DNA of 64,000 nt from NCBI RefSeq assembly GCF_014202825.1, contig NZ_JACHHP010000002.1, forward strand, positions 930,001-994,000. Direction: 5' to 3'. The position numbers were made by a program, and so were the translations under genes. The notes under the pieces are model-generated. The model had not been told where the DNA came from. It made no database searches and was given only the letters and a program-made list of their open reading frames with translations. The stretch's first letter is position 1. The number at the start of each line of letters is the position of its first letter. Shown piece by piece: positions 46,635 through 55,787 of the stretch. The stretch is from Chiayiivirga flava (lineage in GTDB: Bacteria > Pseudomonadota > Gammaproteobacteria > Xanthomonadales > Xanthomonadaceae).

Positions 46635-49427
46635 ATGACCGGTGACGCCCGCCCGCTCGATCCGACCCTGCGCGTTCTGTTCGAGGGCGCACTCGAGCAG
46701 CCGCCGCCGATGCGCGCCGCATGGCTGGCGGCGCACTGCGCCGACGCCGGTGTCCGCGCCCGCGTCGAACGGATGCTGGACTGGGCCACGCACAGCACCG
46801 GCGAGGCCTTGCCGCTGGCCCGGCTCGAAGAACTCGCCGACGCGATCGGCGTGCCGGCGCCGCCGCCGGGCACGCGCATCGGCCCGTTCGAACTGCTCGA
46901 CACCCTGGGCGAAGGAGGCTACGCGACGGTCTTCCGCGCCGTGCGCGAGAGTGCGGGCGTGCGCCAGCACGTGGCGCTGAAGCTGCTGCGCCACGGCGTC
47001 TACACCGCACACGCGCAGCGCCAGTTCCGGCACGAACGGCAGGCGCTCGCGCACCTGCGGCATCCGAACATCGCGCGCCTGATTGAAGGCGGCGTGACCG
47101 ACACCGGGCTCGCCTACATCGCGCTGGAACTGGTCGACGGCGTGCCGATCACGCAGTACGCGCGCGAGCGCCGCCTGGATCTGCGCGCGCGCCTGACGCT
47201 GATGCTGCAGGTGTGCCGGGCGGTGGAGGCGGCGCACCAGGCCCTGATCGTGCACCGCGACCTGAAGCCGTCCAACGTGCTGGTCACCGCCGACGGCCGC
47301 GTGCAGCTGCTCGACTTCGGCATCGCGAAGCTGCTGGCGGCCGACGACGAAACGCAGACACGCGCTCCCGGCTTCACTCCGGCCTACGCCGCGCCCGAAC
47401 AACGCCGCAACGAGGCGATCACCACGGCCACCGACGTCTACTCGCTCGGCGTGCTGCTCGGCGAACTGGCCACCGGCCAGCGCCTCAACGACGGCAGCCG
47501 CAGCACGCCCTCGGCGCACGTGTCGCAGACCACCGAACCGGGCGTGCTGCCGGCGCCGCCGCGCATCACCCGGCGCCAGCTGCGCGGCGACCTCGACAAC
47601 ATCGTGCTCAAGGCCATCGAAGCCGAGCCTGCACGGCGTTACGCCACGGCGGGCGCGCTGGCCGACGACATCGAGCGCCACCTCGCCGGACGCCCGGTGG
47701 CGGCGCATCCGCCGTCGCGCATCTACCGCGCGCGCAAGTTCGTGGCGCGGCACAAGGGCGGCGTCGCGAGCACCATCGCGTTCACGCTGGCGGTGTTCGC
47801 CGCGCTCGGCATCGCGCTGTGGCAGGCGGGCGTCGCACGCAGCCAGGTACAGCGCGCGGGCGAAGTGCAGGCGTTCGTCGAAGCGCTGTTCGAACCGCTG
47901 GAAACCGGCAACCAGACCGACAGCAGTCCGAGCGTGCGCGATCTGGTGCAGCGCGGCCTCGAACGCCTCGACGGGCGGCATCCACACGATGTGCGCGTGC
48001 GCGCCGACCTGCTCGGACTGTTCGCCCGCATCAACGACGGCATGGGCGAAGCCAGCAGCAATCTCGACCTCGCGCACGACGCGTGGCAGGCCAACGCACA
48101 GGCCTTCGGCCACGACGACGTGCGCACGCTGCGCGCGCAGGTGCTGTACGGCATCGTGCTGCGCAAGGTCGGACGCTTCGACGACGCACTGCAGACCCTC
48201 GCCGCCGCGCGCGACGCGATGCAGGCGCGCGGCATCGCGGGCCTGGACTACGCCCGCGCGCTCGACGCGCATGCCAACGCGCGCATGGAGAAGGCACGCA
48301 TTCCGGACGAGGAAGCGATCGCGATCCGCCGCGAATCGCTGCGCGTGCGCGAGGCCGATCCCGCGGCCACGCCCGACGACATCGCGGTCGCCTGGAACAA
48401 CCTCGGCGGCGTGCTGGAGGGCGCGCGACGCTACGAGGAAGCGGCCGACGCCTTCCACCGCGCCTACACCCTGCGCCACGACGCGCTCGGCGACAGTGTT
48501 CCCGCCGCATTGAGCCTGGCCAACGTCGGCAGCGTGTACACCTGGACCGGAGACTGGCGCAAATCGCTCGCGATCATGGAGCAGGCGCGCGCCATGTACG
48601 AACGCGCCGGCACCGTGCGTCACCCGCACCTTGCCGCACTGCTCGTGCGCATGTGCGACCTGTACACGCTGCTGCAGCAGCTCGATGCCGCGCACCGGGC
48701 CTGCGATGCGGGCAGCGCGATGACGCTGGCGGCGATGGGGCCGGACCACAACCACCACGGCATGGTGTCCATCCGGCGCGCGCTGCTCGCGCTCGCGCGC
48801 GGCGACGATGCAGCCGCGGCGCAGCATTTTGTCGACGCGCGTGCGCACTACGCGCGCATCGGTGGCACACCGGATGCGCAGAAGTCCCGCGTCGACCTGC
48901 ACGAGGCCGCGCGCTGGCGCCTGCTTCGGCAATACGTGCCGCTGCGGGACGCGTTGCGCGATGCGCTGCAGCGCCCGGGCAGCGCCGCGCATCCGGCCGC
49001 ACCCGCGCTCTACGCCTGGCTCGCGCTGGCGTGCGCGCACGCACCCGATCCGTCCTGCGGCGACACGCGCCGCGCCGACGCCGAACGCAGCGCCGCCGAG
49101 GCCCGGTACGCGCACTCGCCGCACCTGCTCGCGGCACAGACGGCGCTGGCCGAACTCGACCTGCGCGACGGCGATGCGCCACGTGCAGTCGGTCGCCTGG
49201 AGCGCGCGCTTGCCGACACCGCGGCCGATGCCACCTTGCCGCCCGACCACGCCTGGATCGGCGAAGCCTTGCTGCTGCTGGCGCAGGCTCACACGCAGGC
49301 GGGCGACGACGCGCTGGCAGCCGCGGCCCACGCGCAAGCGCAGGACATCCTCGCGGCGCTGCCGGCAGGGCATGCGTTGCGTGCAAGCGTCCGCGGCACG
49401 GACGCCGGTGCGGTCGCGACGCCCTGA
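46635..49427 (+). CDS. Transmembrane Ser/Thr protein kinase with TPR sensor region (cassette 1)
   Basis: 930 aa. An 80-residue helical N-terminal segment precedes a Hanks-type kinase domain (83-350): Gly loop GEGGYATV (92-99), Lys116, HRDLKPSN (Asp209), DFG (227-229) and APE (253-255), all intact. A Pro/Arg patch and one transmembrane helix (about 377-398) follow. The remaining 530 residues, outside the membrane, begin AFVEALFEPLETG...SVRDLVQRGLERLD and continue as about eight degenerate TPR units rich in Ala and Arg. It should sense a periplasmic signal and phosphorylate cytoplasmic targets, the most likely being the adjacent sigma factor. The 221-base gap before it holds no gene. Confidence 0.9.
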   Translation: MTGDARPLDPTLRVLFEGALEQPPPMRAAWLAAHCADAGVRARVERMLDWATHSTGEALPLARLEELADAIGVPAPPPGTRIGPFELLDTLGEGGYATVFRAVRESAGVRQHVALKLLRHGVYTAHAQRQFRHERQALAHLRHPNIARLIEGGVTDTGLAYIALELVDGVPITQYARERRLDLRARLTLMLQVCRAVEAAHQALIVHRDLKPSNVLVTADGRVQLLDFGIAKLLAADDETQTRAPGFTPAYAAPEQRRNEAITTATDVYSLGVLLGELATGQRLNDGSRSTPSAHVSQTTEPGVLPAPPRITRRQLRGDLDNIVLKAIEAEPARRYATAGALADDIERHLAGRPVAAHPPSRIYRARKFVARHKGGVASTIAFTLAVFAALGIALWQAGVARSQVQRAGEVQAFVEALFEPLETGNQTDSSPSVRDLVQRGLERLDGRHPHDVRVRADLLGLFARINDGMGEASSNLDLAHDAWQANAQAFGHDDVRTLRAQVLYGIVLRKVGRFDDALQTLAAARDAMQARGIAGLDYARALDAHANARMEKARIPDEEAIAIRRESLRVREADPAATPDDIAVAWNNLGGVLEGARRYEEAADAFHRAYTLRHDALGDSVPAALSLANVGSVYTWTGDWRKSLAIMEQARAMYERAGTVRHPHLAALLVRMCDLYTLLQQLDAAHRACDAGSAMTLAAMGPDHNHHGMVSIRRALLALARGDDAAAAQHFVDARAHYARIGGTPDAQKSRVDLHEAARWRLLRQYVPLRDALRDALQRPGSAAHPAAPALYAWLALACAHAPDPSCGDTRRADAERSAAEARYAHSPHLLAAQTALAELDLRDGDAPRAVGRLERALADTAADATLPPDHAWIGEALLLLAQAHTQAGDDALAAAAHAQAQDILAALPAGHALRASVRGTDAGAVATP

Positions 49428-49476
49428 CGTGCGCTGATGCGGTCGCTGCGCGAGCGATTCAGGCGCGCGTTGCAAG

Positions 49477-50334
49477 TCACCCAGCGCGCATCGGCCTCGC
49501 GCGCAGCACCAGCGCCACGCCGCCGAGGATGGCCGCGCCGCCGAGCAGCAGGCGCGCGTCGACCGGCTCGGCCAGCAGCGCCACGCCCGCCGCCGCGGTG
49601 AGCACCGGCACCAGCAACTGCAGCAGGCCGGCCTGCGTGGCACGAAGTCGCGGCAACACCGCGTACCACAGCGCGTAGCCGACGCCCGAGGCCAGCGCGC
49701 CGGACAGCACCGCGAGCAGCACGCCGTCGAGCGGCATCGCGCGCGGCGGCGGCGCGAGCACGAGCAGCAGCAATGCAAATGGTGCCGCACGCACGAAGTT
49801 CGCCGCCGTGTGCGCCAGCGGTGCCGCTGCGCCGCGGCCGAGCAGCGAGTACACGCCCCACGCAATGCCCGCGAGCAACATCGACGCCGCCGCCAGCAGC
49901 GGAACCGGCGTGCCGCCCACCGGCAGCTTCAGAAATACAAGGCCGCCGCACGCGAGCACCACCCCGCACCACTGCAACACGCGCAGGCGCTCGCCGTGCA
50001 GCAGGCCGGCCGCGATCATCGTCACCTGCACCGCACCGAACAGCAGCAACGCGCCGAGGCCTGCGTGCAGGCTCACGTACGCGTACGAAAACGCGACCGC
50101 GTAGACGAACAGCGCCGTGGCCCCGCGCCAGTCGCCGTGGACCAGCGGCGATTCGCGCCGCAGCAGCCACGTCAGCAGCACCAGCACGACGGCACCGGAG
50201 CCGATTCGCCACGCCACGAAGCTGGCCGGATCGATGGCCGTGTCCGACAACGCCATCCGGCACAGCACCGAGTTGGCCGCAAAGCCGGCGAGCGCCAACG
50301 CCACCAGCAATACGTCGCGCGGCCGAAGGCTCAC
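49477..50334 (-). CDS. EamA/DMT family transporter
   Basis: 285 aa with ten predicted membrane helices in two EamA halves. Typical features are FAANSVLCRMAL in helix 1, the WLLRR loop, GVQVTMIAAGLLHGERL in the first half and LPRLRATQAGLLQLLVPVLTAAAG with LLLGGAAILGGVALV at the end. The substrate is unknown; the family exports metabolites such as amino acids. It lies 25 bases downstream of the FAD-dependent oxidoreductase on the same strand and may be co-transcribed with it. Confidence 0.88.
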   Translation of the reverse strand: MSLRPRDVLLVALALAGFAANSVLCRMALSDTAIDPASFVAWRIGSGAVVLVLLTWLLRRESPLVHGDWRGATALFVYAVAFSYAYVSLHAGLGALLLFGAVQVTMIAAGLLHGERLRVLQWCGVVLACGGLVFLKLPVGGTPVPLLAAASMLLAGIAWGVYSLLGRGAAAPLAHTAANFVRAAPFALLLLVLAPPPRAMPLDGVLLAVLSGALASGVGYALWYAVLPRLRATQAGLLQLLVPVLTAAAGVALLAEPVDARLLLGGAAILGGVALVLRARPMRAG

Positions 50335-50359
50335 GGCGGCACGCCGCGCGAAATGCGCA

Positions 50360-51973
50360 TCAGACGCGCCGCGCCTTTGCGTCGCGCAGGATTTCGCGTG
50401 CGGCGTTCCTGCCGGGCAGGCCCGTGACCCCGCCGCCGGGGTGCGTGCCGGAGCCGCAGAGGTACAGGTTCTTCAAGGCGCCGCGGTAATTGCCCTGGCC
50501 GAGCAGCGGACGCGCGCTGAAGAGCTGATCGGGTCCGAGCGAGCCGTGGAAGATGTCGCCGCCGACAAGCCCGTATTCGCGTTCGAGGTCGAGCGGCGAC
50601 AGCGCCTTGTAGCCGAGCACGCTGGCGGCGAAGTTCGGTGCCACCGTATTGACCGTGTCGATCATCAGTCGCGCCACGGTGTCGCGATGCGCGTCCCAGC
50701 CGCCGTCCACGTCCGGATGCACGTGCTGGCAGAACAGGCTGGCGACGTGCTGTCCCGGCGGCGCGAGCGTGTCGTCGAGCGTGGAGGAAATCACCAGTTC
50801 GACGATCGGTTTGCGCGCCCAGCCCGGATTGTGCTCCTTCGATTTCGCATCGAAGTAGGCGCGTTCGAAATAGTCGAGGCTGTGGCCGACGAGGATGCCG
50901 CTGCGATGGTGCGGCTGCAGCGCCGTGCCCGGCGCCGCGGTGAAATCCGGCAGCTCCGACAGCGCCACGTTCATGCGGAACGTTCCCGACCCGTTGCGGT
51001 AGCGGGACATGCGTTCGGCGGTGTCGTCGTCGAGATCGTTCCGCGCGATGAGCCGGGTGTAGAGCAGTTTCGGATTGACGTTGGACACCACGGCCCGGGC
51101 GTGGAACTCGCGCCCGTCCGCCAGCGCAACGCCCACGGCGCGGCCGTCGCGCACGAGCACGCGTTCGACCGCCGCGTCGGTGACCGTGGTCACGCCGCGC
51201 GCGGCGCACTCGGCCGCGATCGCCTGCGTGATCGCACCCATGCCGCCGATGGCGTGGCCCCACACGCCCTGCTTGCCGTTGACCTCGCCGAACACGTGAT
51301 GCAGCAGCACGTAGGCCGAGCCCGGCGTGTACGGACTCGCGAAATTGCCGACCACCGAATCCCAGCCGAGCGCCGCTTTCAGCGGTTCGGATTCGAACCA
51401 GGCATCGAGCAGTTCGCCGGCGGATTTGGCGAACAGGTCGAGCAGGTCGCGGCGGCCGCGCATGTCCAGATGCTTCAGCTGCCTGGCCACATGCAGCGAG
51501 TTGAGCCAGTCGGCCAGCACGAAGCGGTCGGACACGTTCGGCGGCGTGCTGATCATCAGCACGCGCAGCACCTTCACCACGCGATCGAGCATCGCGTAGT
51601 ACTGCGGCAGGCGTTCGGCATCGCGCGACGACAGCTTCGCAAGATCCGCCGCGCCGCCCTCGCCGCCGAGCCGAAAAAAGGATCCGTCGGGCAGCGGCAG
51701 GAAATTCGAGTACGGCCGCTCCACCACGCGCAGACCGTGCCGCACCAGATTGAGGTCGGCGATCACCTGCGGGTTGAGCAGACTGACGGTGTAGCTCGCA
51801 GTGGAGTTGCGGAAACCGGGGACGAATTCCTCCGTCACCGCCGCACCGCCGAGGATGCCGCGCCGTTCCAGCACGGTGACGGACAGGCCGGCCGCAGCAA
51901 GATACGCCGCGCAGACCAGGCCATTGTGGCCGCCGCCGATGATCAGGATGTCGGTGGATGTTCGATCGGACAT
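50360..51973 (-). CDS. FAD-dependent oxidoreductase, phytoene desaturase/PYROXD2-like
   Basis: 537 aa. The N-terminal dinucleotide-binding motif ILIIGGGHNGLVCAAYLA is followed by ERRGILGGAAVTEE (the amine-oxidase/CrtI-type FAD loop). The C-terminal FAD signature appears as FCQHVHP and LYLCGSGTHPGGGVTGLPGRNAA. The NSTASYTVSLL segment and overall length match the PYROXD2/phytoene dehydrogenase-related group, not true CrtI. No carotenoid genes are nearby, so the substrate is open. The ATG at 51973 lies 223 bases from the kinase stop upstream. Confidence 0.9.
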   Translation of the reverse strand: MSDRTSTDILIIGGGHNGLVCAAYLAAAGLSVTVLERRGILGGAAVTEEFVPGFRNSTASYTVSLLNPQVIADLNLVRHGLRVVERPYSNFLPLPDGSFFRLGGEGGAADLAKLSSRDAERLPQYYAMLDRVVKVLRVLMISTPPNVSDRFVLADWLNSLHVARQLKHLDMRGRRDLLDLFAKSAGELLDAWFESEPLKAALGWDSVVGNFASPYTPGSAYVLLHHVFGEVNGKQGVWGHAIGGMGAITQAIAAECAARGVTTVTDAAVERVLVRDGRAVGVALADGREFHARAVVSNVNPKLLYTRLIARNDLDDDTAERMSRYRNGSGTFRMNVALSELPDFTAAPGTALQPHHRSGILVGHSLDYFERAYFDAKSKEHNPGWARKPIVELVISSTLDDTLAPPGQHVASLFCQHVHPDVDGGWDAHRDTVARLMIDTVNTVAPNFAASVLGYKALSPLDLEREYGLVGGDIFHGSLGPDQLFSARPLLGQGNYRGALKNLYLCGSGTHPGGGVTGLPGRNAAREILRDAKARRV

Positions 51974-52195
51974 GCGGGCCGTGGGCGGGTCGTGACGGAG
52001 CCGATGACTATAGGCCAGCGGTGGGGCGGGAGGAATCGGTGGATGCGCACGGGCGCACGTCCGCCATCTGGCGGATGCGCAGGCGGTGACCGGAAGACGC
52101 GTCACCGCTCACGCCAGGGCCGATTGCGATCCGAGTCCATTCGACACCGCTCCGGTGTCCTCTGCGGCGAGCGCCGCGCACCGCGGGCGCGAAGC

Positions 52196-55036
52196 TTACG
52201 GGCAGCCCGCGACAGTGCGCCCGTATTCCACGGCTTCGGTCACGAACGGGTGCAGGGCCGCCGCATCGTCGTTGCGCGACGCGGTGGCGGCCTGTCGCGC
52301 AGCGCGTGCGGCGTCGCACTTGCCAGACGCCGCCAGCGCCGCCGCCTGCCATGCCTGGGCCTGACGCAAGCGCGGTGCCTGGGCAGACACGCCCGCGGCC
52401 TGCGCCCACGCGACCAGCGCACGCAGACGGGTGTCGGCGGCAAGCGCTTCACCGCGCAACAGTTCGACGCGCGCCAGCGCCACGTGTGCCTGCAACAGCG
52501 CCGCATGTTCGCGGAACGGGGGCGTGCGCAACTGCGCCGCGGCAATCTCGAACGCATCGGCGGGACAGCCATCGATGCGTGCGCGTTCGCACGCGAGCGC
52601 CCGCAGCGCGCGCGCCTGCGGCACGATGTAGAGCGGGTAGGACTGATCGCCGACGGAATCCGCAGCCTGCACCGCAAGCGCGGCGGCGCGGCGGTCGTCG
52701 TCCGACAGCAGGGCGATTTCCGCACGCAGCATGTCGCGGTAGCCGAAGCTGCGTCGGCGCCGCGGCTCGGGCAATGCGTCGATCAGTGCGTCCATCGCCT
52801 GCAGCTGACCGTCGGCGTCGTCGATGTCGCCGCGTTCGAGCTCGAGGCGGGCGCGCAGGCGTGCAAGCGTTGCATGGTCGATGCTGTCCGGCGGCATCGG
52901 GGCCAGCCAGCGCTGCAGGGCGTCGACATGCGTTTCGGCCGCCGCCAGGTCACCTAGCGCGAGTTCGGTGTCCGCCGCCATGATCAACTGCCCGAGCAGG
53001 GTGCGCGGCGGTTTGTCGAGCGCGACCTCGCGGTAGAGCGCGAGCGACTCGCCGAACAGCGTGCGTGCCTCGGTCAGGCGCCCTGCGTTGAACAGCGCCT
53101 GGGCAAGATTGCCGATCGGAAACACGCGCTGCAGGCTGCCCGGATCGAGGCGGCGATCGTCGATCGCCAGCGTGTGGCGGTACGCGGCGATGGCTTCGTC
53201 CAACCGGCCCATCGCTTCGAGCACGTAGCCGAGGTTGTTGTAGCCGCTGGCGGCGGAGCTGCTTTCCGGCCCGTGCGTGGCGATGCGCAGCGCCAGTTCG
53301 CGTTCGGCGTGGGGCAGCGCGGCGGCCGGATTGCCGGCTTCGTTTTCCAGCACGGCCAGGTCGGCAAGCAGTTCGATCCTGTCGGCCGCAGCCGCTGCAT
53401 GCGTGGCCTGCCAGCGCTGCACCTCGCGCAGCAGCGGCGCGGCGCCGTCCATGTCGTCGTTGCGCATGCGGGCGCGTGCCAGTGCATGCGTGGCTTGCGT
53501 CCGCAGCGGGCTGTCGGGCGGCAACGCAGACTGCGCGATGGCGTGGGCGCGCTCGGCGAGCTGCAGCGATGCGCTGCGCTCGGCCAGTTGCGCCTGCAGC
53601 CGCGCGAACAGCAGCAACAGGTCGACACGCTGCGCCGCGCCGAGCGCACGGTCGGCCTCGACCTGGGATGCCGCCGTGTCGACCAGTTCACGCAGGCTCG
53701 GTGTGCGGCCTTCGGACAGTTGTTGCTGGATCGGCTCGAAGAACGATTCGACGAACGCGCGCGTGGTGTCGGCGCGCTGCGCTTCGGCGCGCGCGTTCGC
53801 GGCCTCGCGCCGCGCTTCGCCGGCCTGCCACAGCGCCAGTGCCAGGCTCGCGAGCATGCCGACGACGAACGCGAACGTCAGCGCCACGCCGCCGCGGTGG
53901 CGGCGCACGAAGGTGCGTGCGCGGTACCAGCGCGACGGCGGATGTGCGCGCACCGGGCGCGCGGCAAGGAAGCGTTCGACATCGTCGGCCAGCTCCTGCG
54001 CCGAGCCGTAGCGACGTTGCGGTTCCGGCGCCAGCGCCTTGCCGAGGATCGTCGCGAGATCGCCGCGCAGCGTCACGGGTGAAGGCGGTGCGCTGTCAGA
54101 TGCCGTGCGCGCTGCGCGCTCCGCGCCGGGGCGCAGGCGCGCGTCGTTGGCGGGGCGGCGACCGAGCAGCAGCTCGTGCAGCACGATGCCGAGCGAATAG
54201 ACATCGGTGGCGGTGGTCACCGGGCGCGCATCGAACTGCTCCGGCGCGGCGTATTCGGGCGTCATCGCGGCCAGCGTGGAGCGCGTGTGGCCGTCGTCGT
54301 CGTCGAGCAGTTTCGCGATGCCGAAATCGAGCAGCTTCACGTCGCCGTCGCGGGTGACGAGGATGTTGGAGGGCTTGAGGTCGCGATGCACGATCAGCTG
54401 CCGGTGCGCGGCCGCCACGGCGAGGCAGGCGGTGACGAACAGGCGCAGGCGCGCGTCGCGATCGAGCCCGCGCTCGGCCGCGTGCTGCGTAATGGGGACG
54501 CCATCGACGTACTCGAGCACGAGATACGGCACGCCGGCCTCGCTGACGCCGCCGTCGATCAGGTGCGCGATGTTGGGGTGCGACAATGCCGCCAGCGCGC
54601 GGCGTTCGCGCCGGAACAGGCGCTGCTGGTGTGCGGAGTAGAGCCCAACGCGCAGCAGCTTCACCGCGGCGATCTGGCGCACGGCGTCGTCGTCGCGTTC
54701 GCCGAGGAACACGGTGGCCATGCCGCCTTCGCCGAGGCAACGCACGAGTCGATATGCGCCGATGTGGCGCCCCACGAGCACGCTCGCCGGATCCTGTGCC
54801 GCGGCGTCGACGCGGCGCAGGCGTTCTTCGGGCGGCAGGTCGAGTGGGCCGTCGTCGGCGTCCGCCTGCCGCAGCAGCAGCGACAGCGCCGCGCGGTCGT
54901 CGTTATCGGCGATGTGCGCGGCGATCCACCCGGCGCGCGCGGCGGTCGGCAGCTCGAGCGCCGTGTCGAACGCATCGCGCAGGCGAACGCAGCGTTGCGG
55001 CGTCAGCAGGCGTGCGGCGGCGGTGTCATCGCTCAT
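52196..55036 (-). CDS. Transmembrane Ser/Thr protein kinase with TPR sensor region (cassette 2)
   Basis: 946 aa, same architecture as the kinase at 46635. The kinase domain (about 94-365) has GEGGMATV (102-109), Lys126, HRDLKPSN (Asp219), DFG (237-239) and APE. One membrane helix lies near 385-405, followed by AFVESFFEPIQQQ...SLRELVDTAASQVE and a long TPR-like region to the C-terminus. Local similarity to cassette 1 is strong through the kinase and juxtamembrane parts, weaker in the TPR part, as expected if the paralogues sense different signals. The start overlaps the sigma factor gene by 11 bases, so both are translated together. Confidence 0.9.
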   Translation of the reverse strand: MSDDTAAARLLTPQRCVRLRDAFDTALELPTAARAGWIAAHIADNDDRAALSLLLRQADADDGPLDLPPEERLRRVDAAAQDPASVLVGRHIGAYRLVRCLGEGGMATVFLGERDDDAVRQIAAVKLLRVGLYSAHQQRLFRRERRALAALSHPNIAHLIDGGVSEAGVPYLVLEYVDGVPITQHAAERGLDRDARLRLFVTACLAVAAAHRQLIVHRDLKPSNILVTRDGDVKLLDFGIAKLLDDDDGHTRSTLAAMTPEYAAPEQFDARPVTTATDVYSLGIVLHELLLGRRPANDARLRPGAERAARTASDSAPPSPVTLRGDLATILGKALAPEPQRRYGSAQELADDVERFLAARPVRAHPPSRWYRARTFVRRHRGGVALTFAFVVGMLASLALALWQAGEARREAANARAEAQRADTTRAFVESFFEPIQQQLSEGRTPSLRELVDTAASQVEADRALGAAQRVDLLLLFARLQAQLAERSASLQLAERAHAIAQSALPPDSPLRTQATHALARARMRNDDMDGAAPLLREVQRWQATHAAAAADRIELLADLAVLENEAGNPAAALPHAERELALRIATHGPESSSAASGYNNLGYVLEAMGRLDEAIAAYRHTLAIDDRRLDPGSLQRVFPIGNLAQALFNAGRLTEARTLFGESLALYREVALDKPPRTLLGQLIMAADTELALGDLAAAETHVDALQRWLAPMPPDSIDHATLARLRARLELERGDIDDADGQLQAMDALIDALPEPRRRRSFGYRDMLRAEIALLSDDDRRAAALAVQAADSVGDQSYPLYIVPQARALRALACERARIDGCPADAFEIAAAQLRTPPFREHAALLQAHVALARVELLRGEALAADTRLRALVAWAQAAGVSAQAPRLRQAQAWQAAALAASGKCDAARAARQAATASRNDDAAALHPFVTEAVEYGRTVAGCP

Positions 55037-55640
55037 GGCCGGTGGAACGCTGTTCGGCCGTGGACTGGGACATGCCTGCGCCATCGCCGAGCCGCGCACG
55101 CAGGAAGCTGCGGGCGAAGTCCCAGTCGCGCTGTACCGTGCGCCGGTTGAGGCCCAGCGCATCGGCCACCTGCTCGCCGGTGAGGCCGGCGAAGTAGCGC
55201 AGTTCCACCACCTGCGCGACACGTGCGTCGATGCCTTCGAGCGCATCGAGCGCCTCGTCCAGCGCCAGCGCCTCGCTTGCATCGTCCACGGCCAGGCCAG
55301 GATCGGCGGCGTCGAGCGGCTGTCGCTCCCAGGCGCCGCCGGCGCGTTGCCGCAGCCGGTCGCGCGCGCGATCGCGCAGCAGGTGGCGCATTGCGCGTGC
55401 GGCATAGGCGAAGAACTGCGCCGGCGCGTCGAAGCCCAGATCGCGTCCTGTCTGCATGCGCAGGTAGAGCTCGTGCACCAGCGCCGTGGTCTGCAGCGTG
55501 GCGCCGTGCGCGGGCAGCTTGCGGCTCGCCATCGCCTTCAGCCGCTCGTAGACCTGGGTGAACAGCGCCTGCGCCGTCATCGTGCCGGCCGGCGTGTCGC
55601 CGGTGGGCGGATCAATGGCATCGGAGGGCGGGCCGCGCAT
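55026..55640 (-). CDS. ECF-like sigma factor, TIGR02999/ECF43 type (cassette 2)
   Basis: 204 aa. Region 2 is ALFTQVYERLKAMAS, TTALVHELYLRMQ and FFAYAARAMRHLLRDRARDRL; region 4 is VVELRYFAGLTGEQVADAL with recognition helix NRRTVQRDWDFARSFL. It is clearly a paralogue of the factor at 45865. The start is uncertain: ATG 55640 gives a 20-residue Pro-rich head, ATG 55580 a shorter form. It diverges from the second beta-helix gene over 147 bases, so one intergenic region may be read by the factor itself. The C-terminal tail (AGMSQSTAEQRSTGHER) is Ser/Thr-rich and could hold phosphorylation sites. Confidence 0.9.
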   Translation of the reverse strand: MRGPPSDAIDPPTGDTPAGTMTAQALFTQVYERLKAMASRKLPAHGATLQTTALVHELYLRMQTGRDLGFDAPAQFFAYAARAMRHLLRDRARDRLRQRAGGAWERQPLDAADPGLAVDDASEALALDEALDALEGIDARVAQVVELRYFAGLTGEQVADALGLNRRTVQRDWDFARSFLRARLGDGAGMSQSTAEQRSTGHER

Positions 55641-55747
55641 GGCCGGGATTCTAGAGGCGTTTGGCGAAGGCCGGGCGGCTCATGCGATGCCCGGCAGACG
55701 GGCGTCGGGCAGCGTCCCGCCCGGCCGATGTCCCACATCCGTCGCCG

Positions 55748-55755
55748 ACGGCGTT
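55748..55755 (+). promoter_or_regulatory. ACGGCGTT box, candidate ECF-dependent promoter element (copy 2)
   Basis: Ends 32 bases before the ATG at 55788; see the copy at 43422-43429. It lies in the 147-base space between the divergent sigma factor and beta-helix genes. Confidence 0.3.
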
Positions 55756-55787
55756 CATCGCAAGCACCGTCCGTCCGGAGTCGTCCG

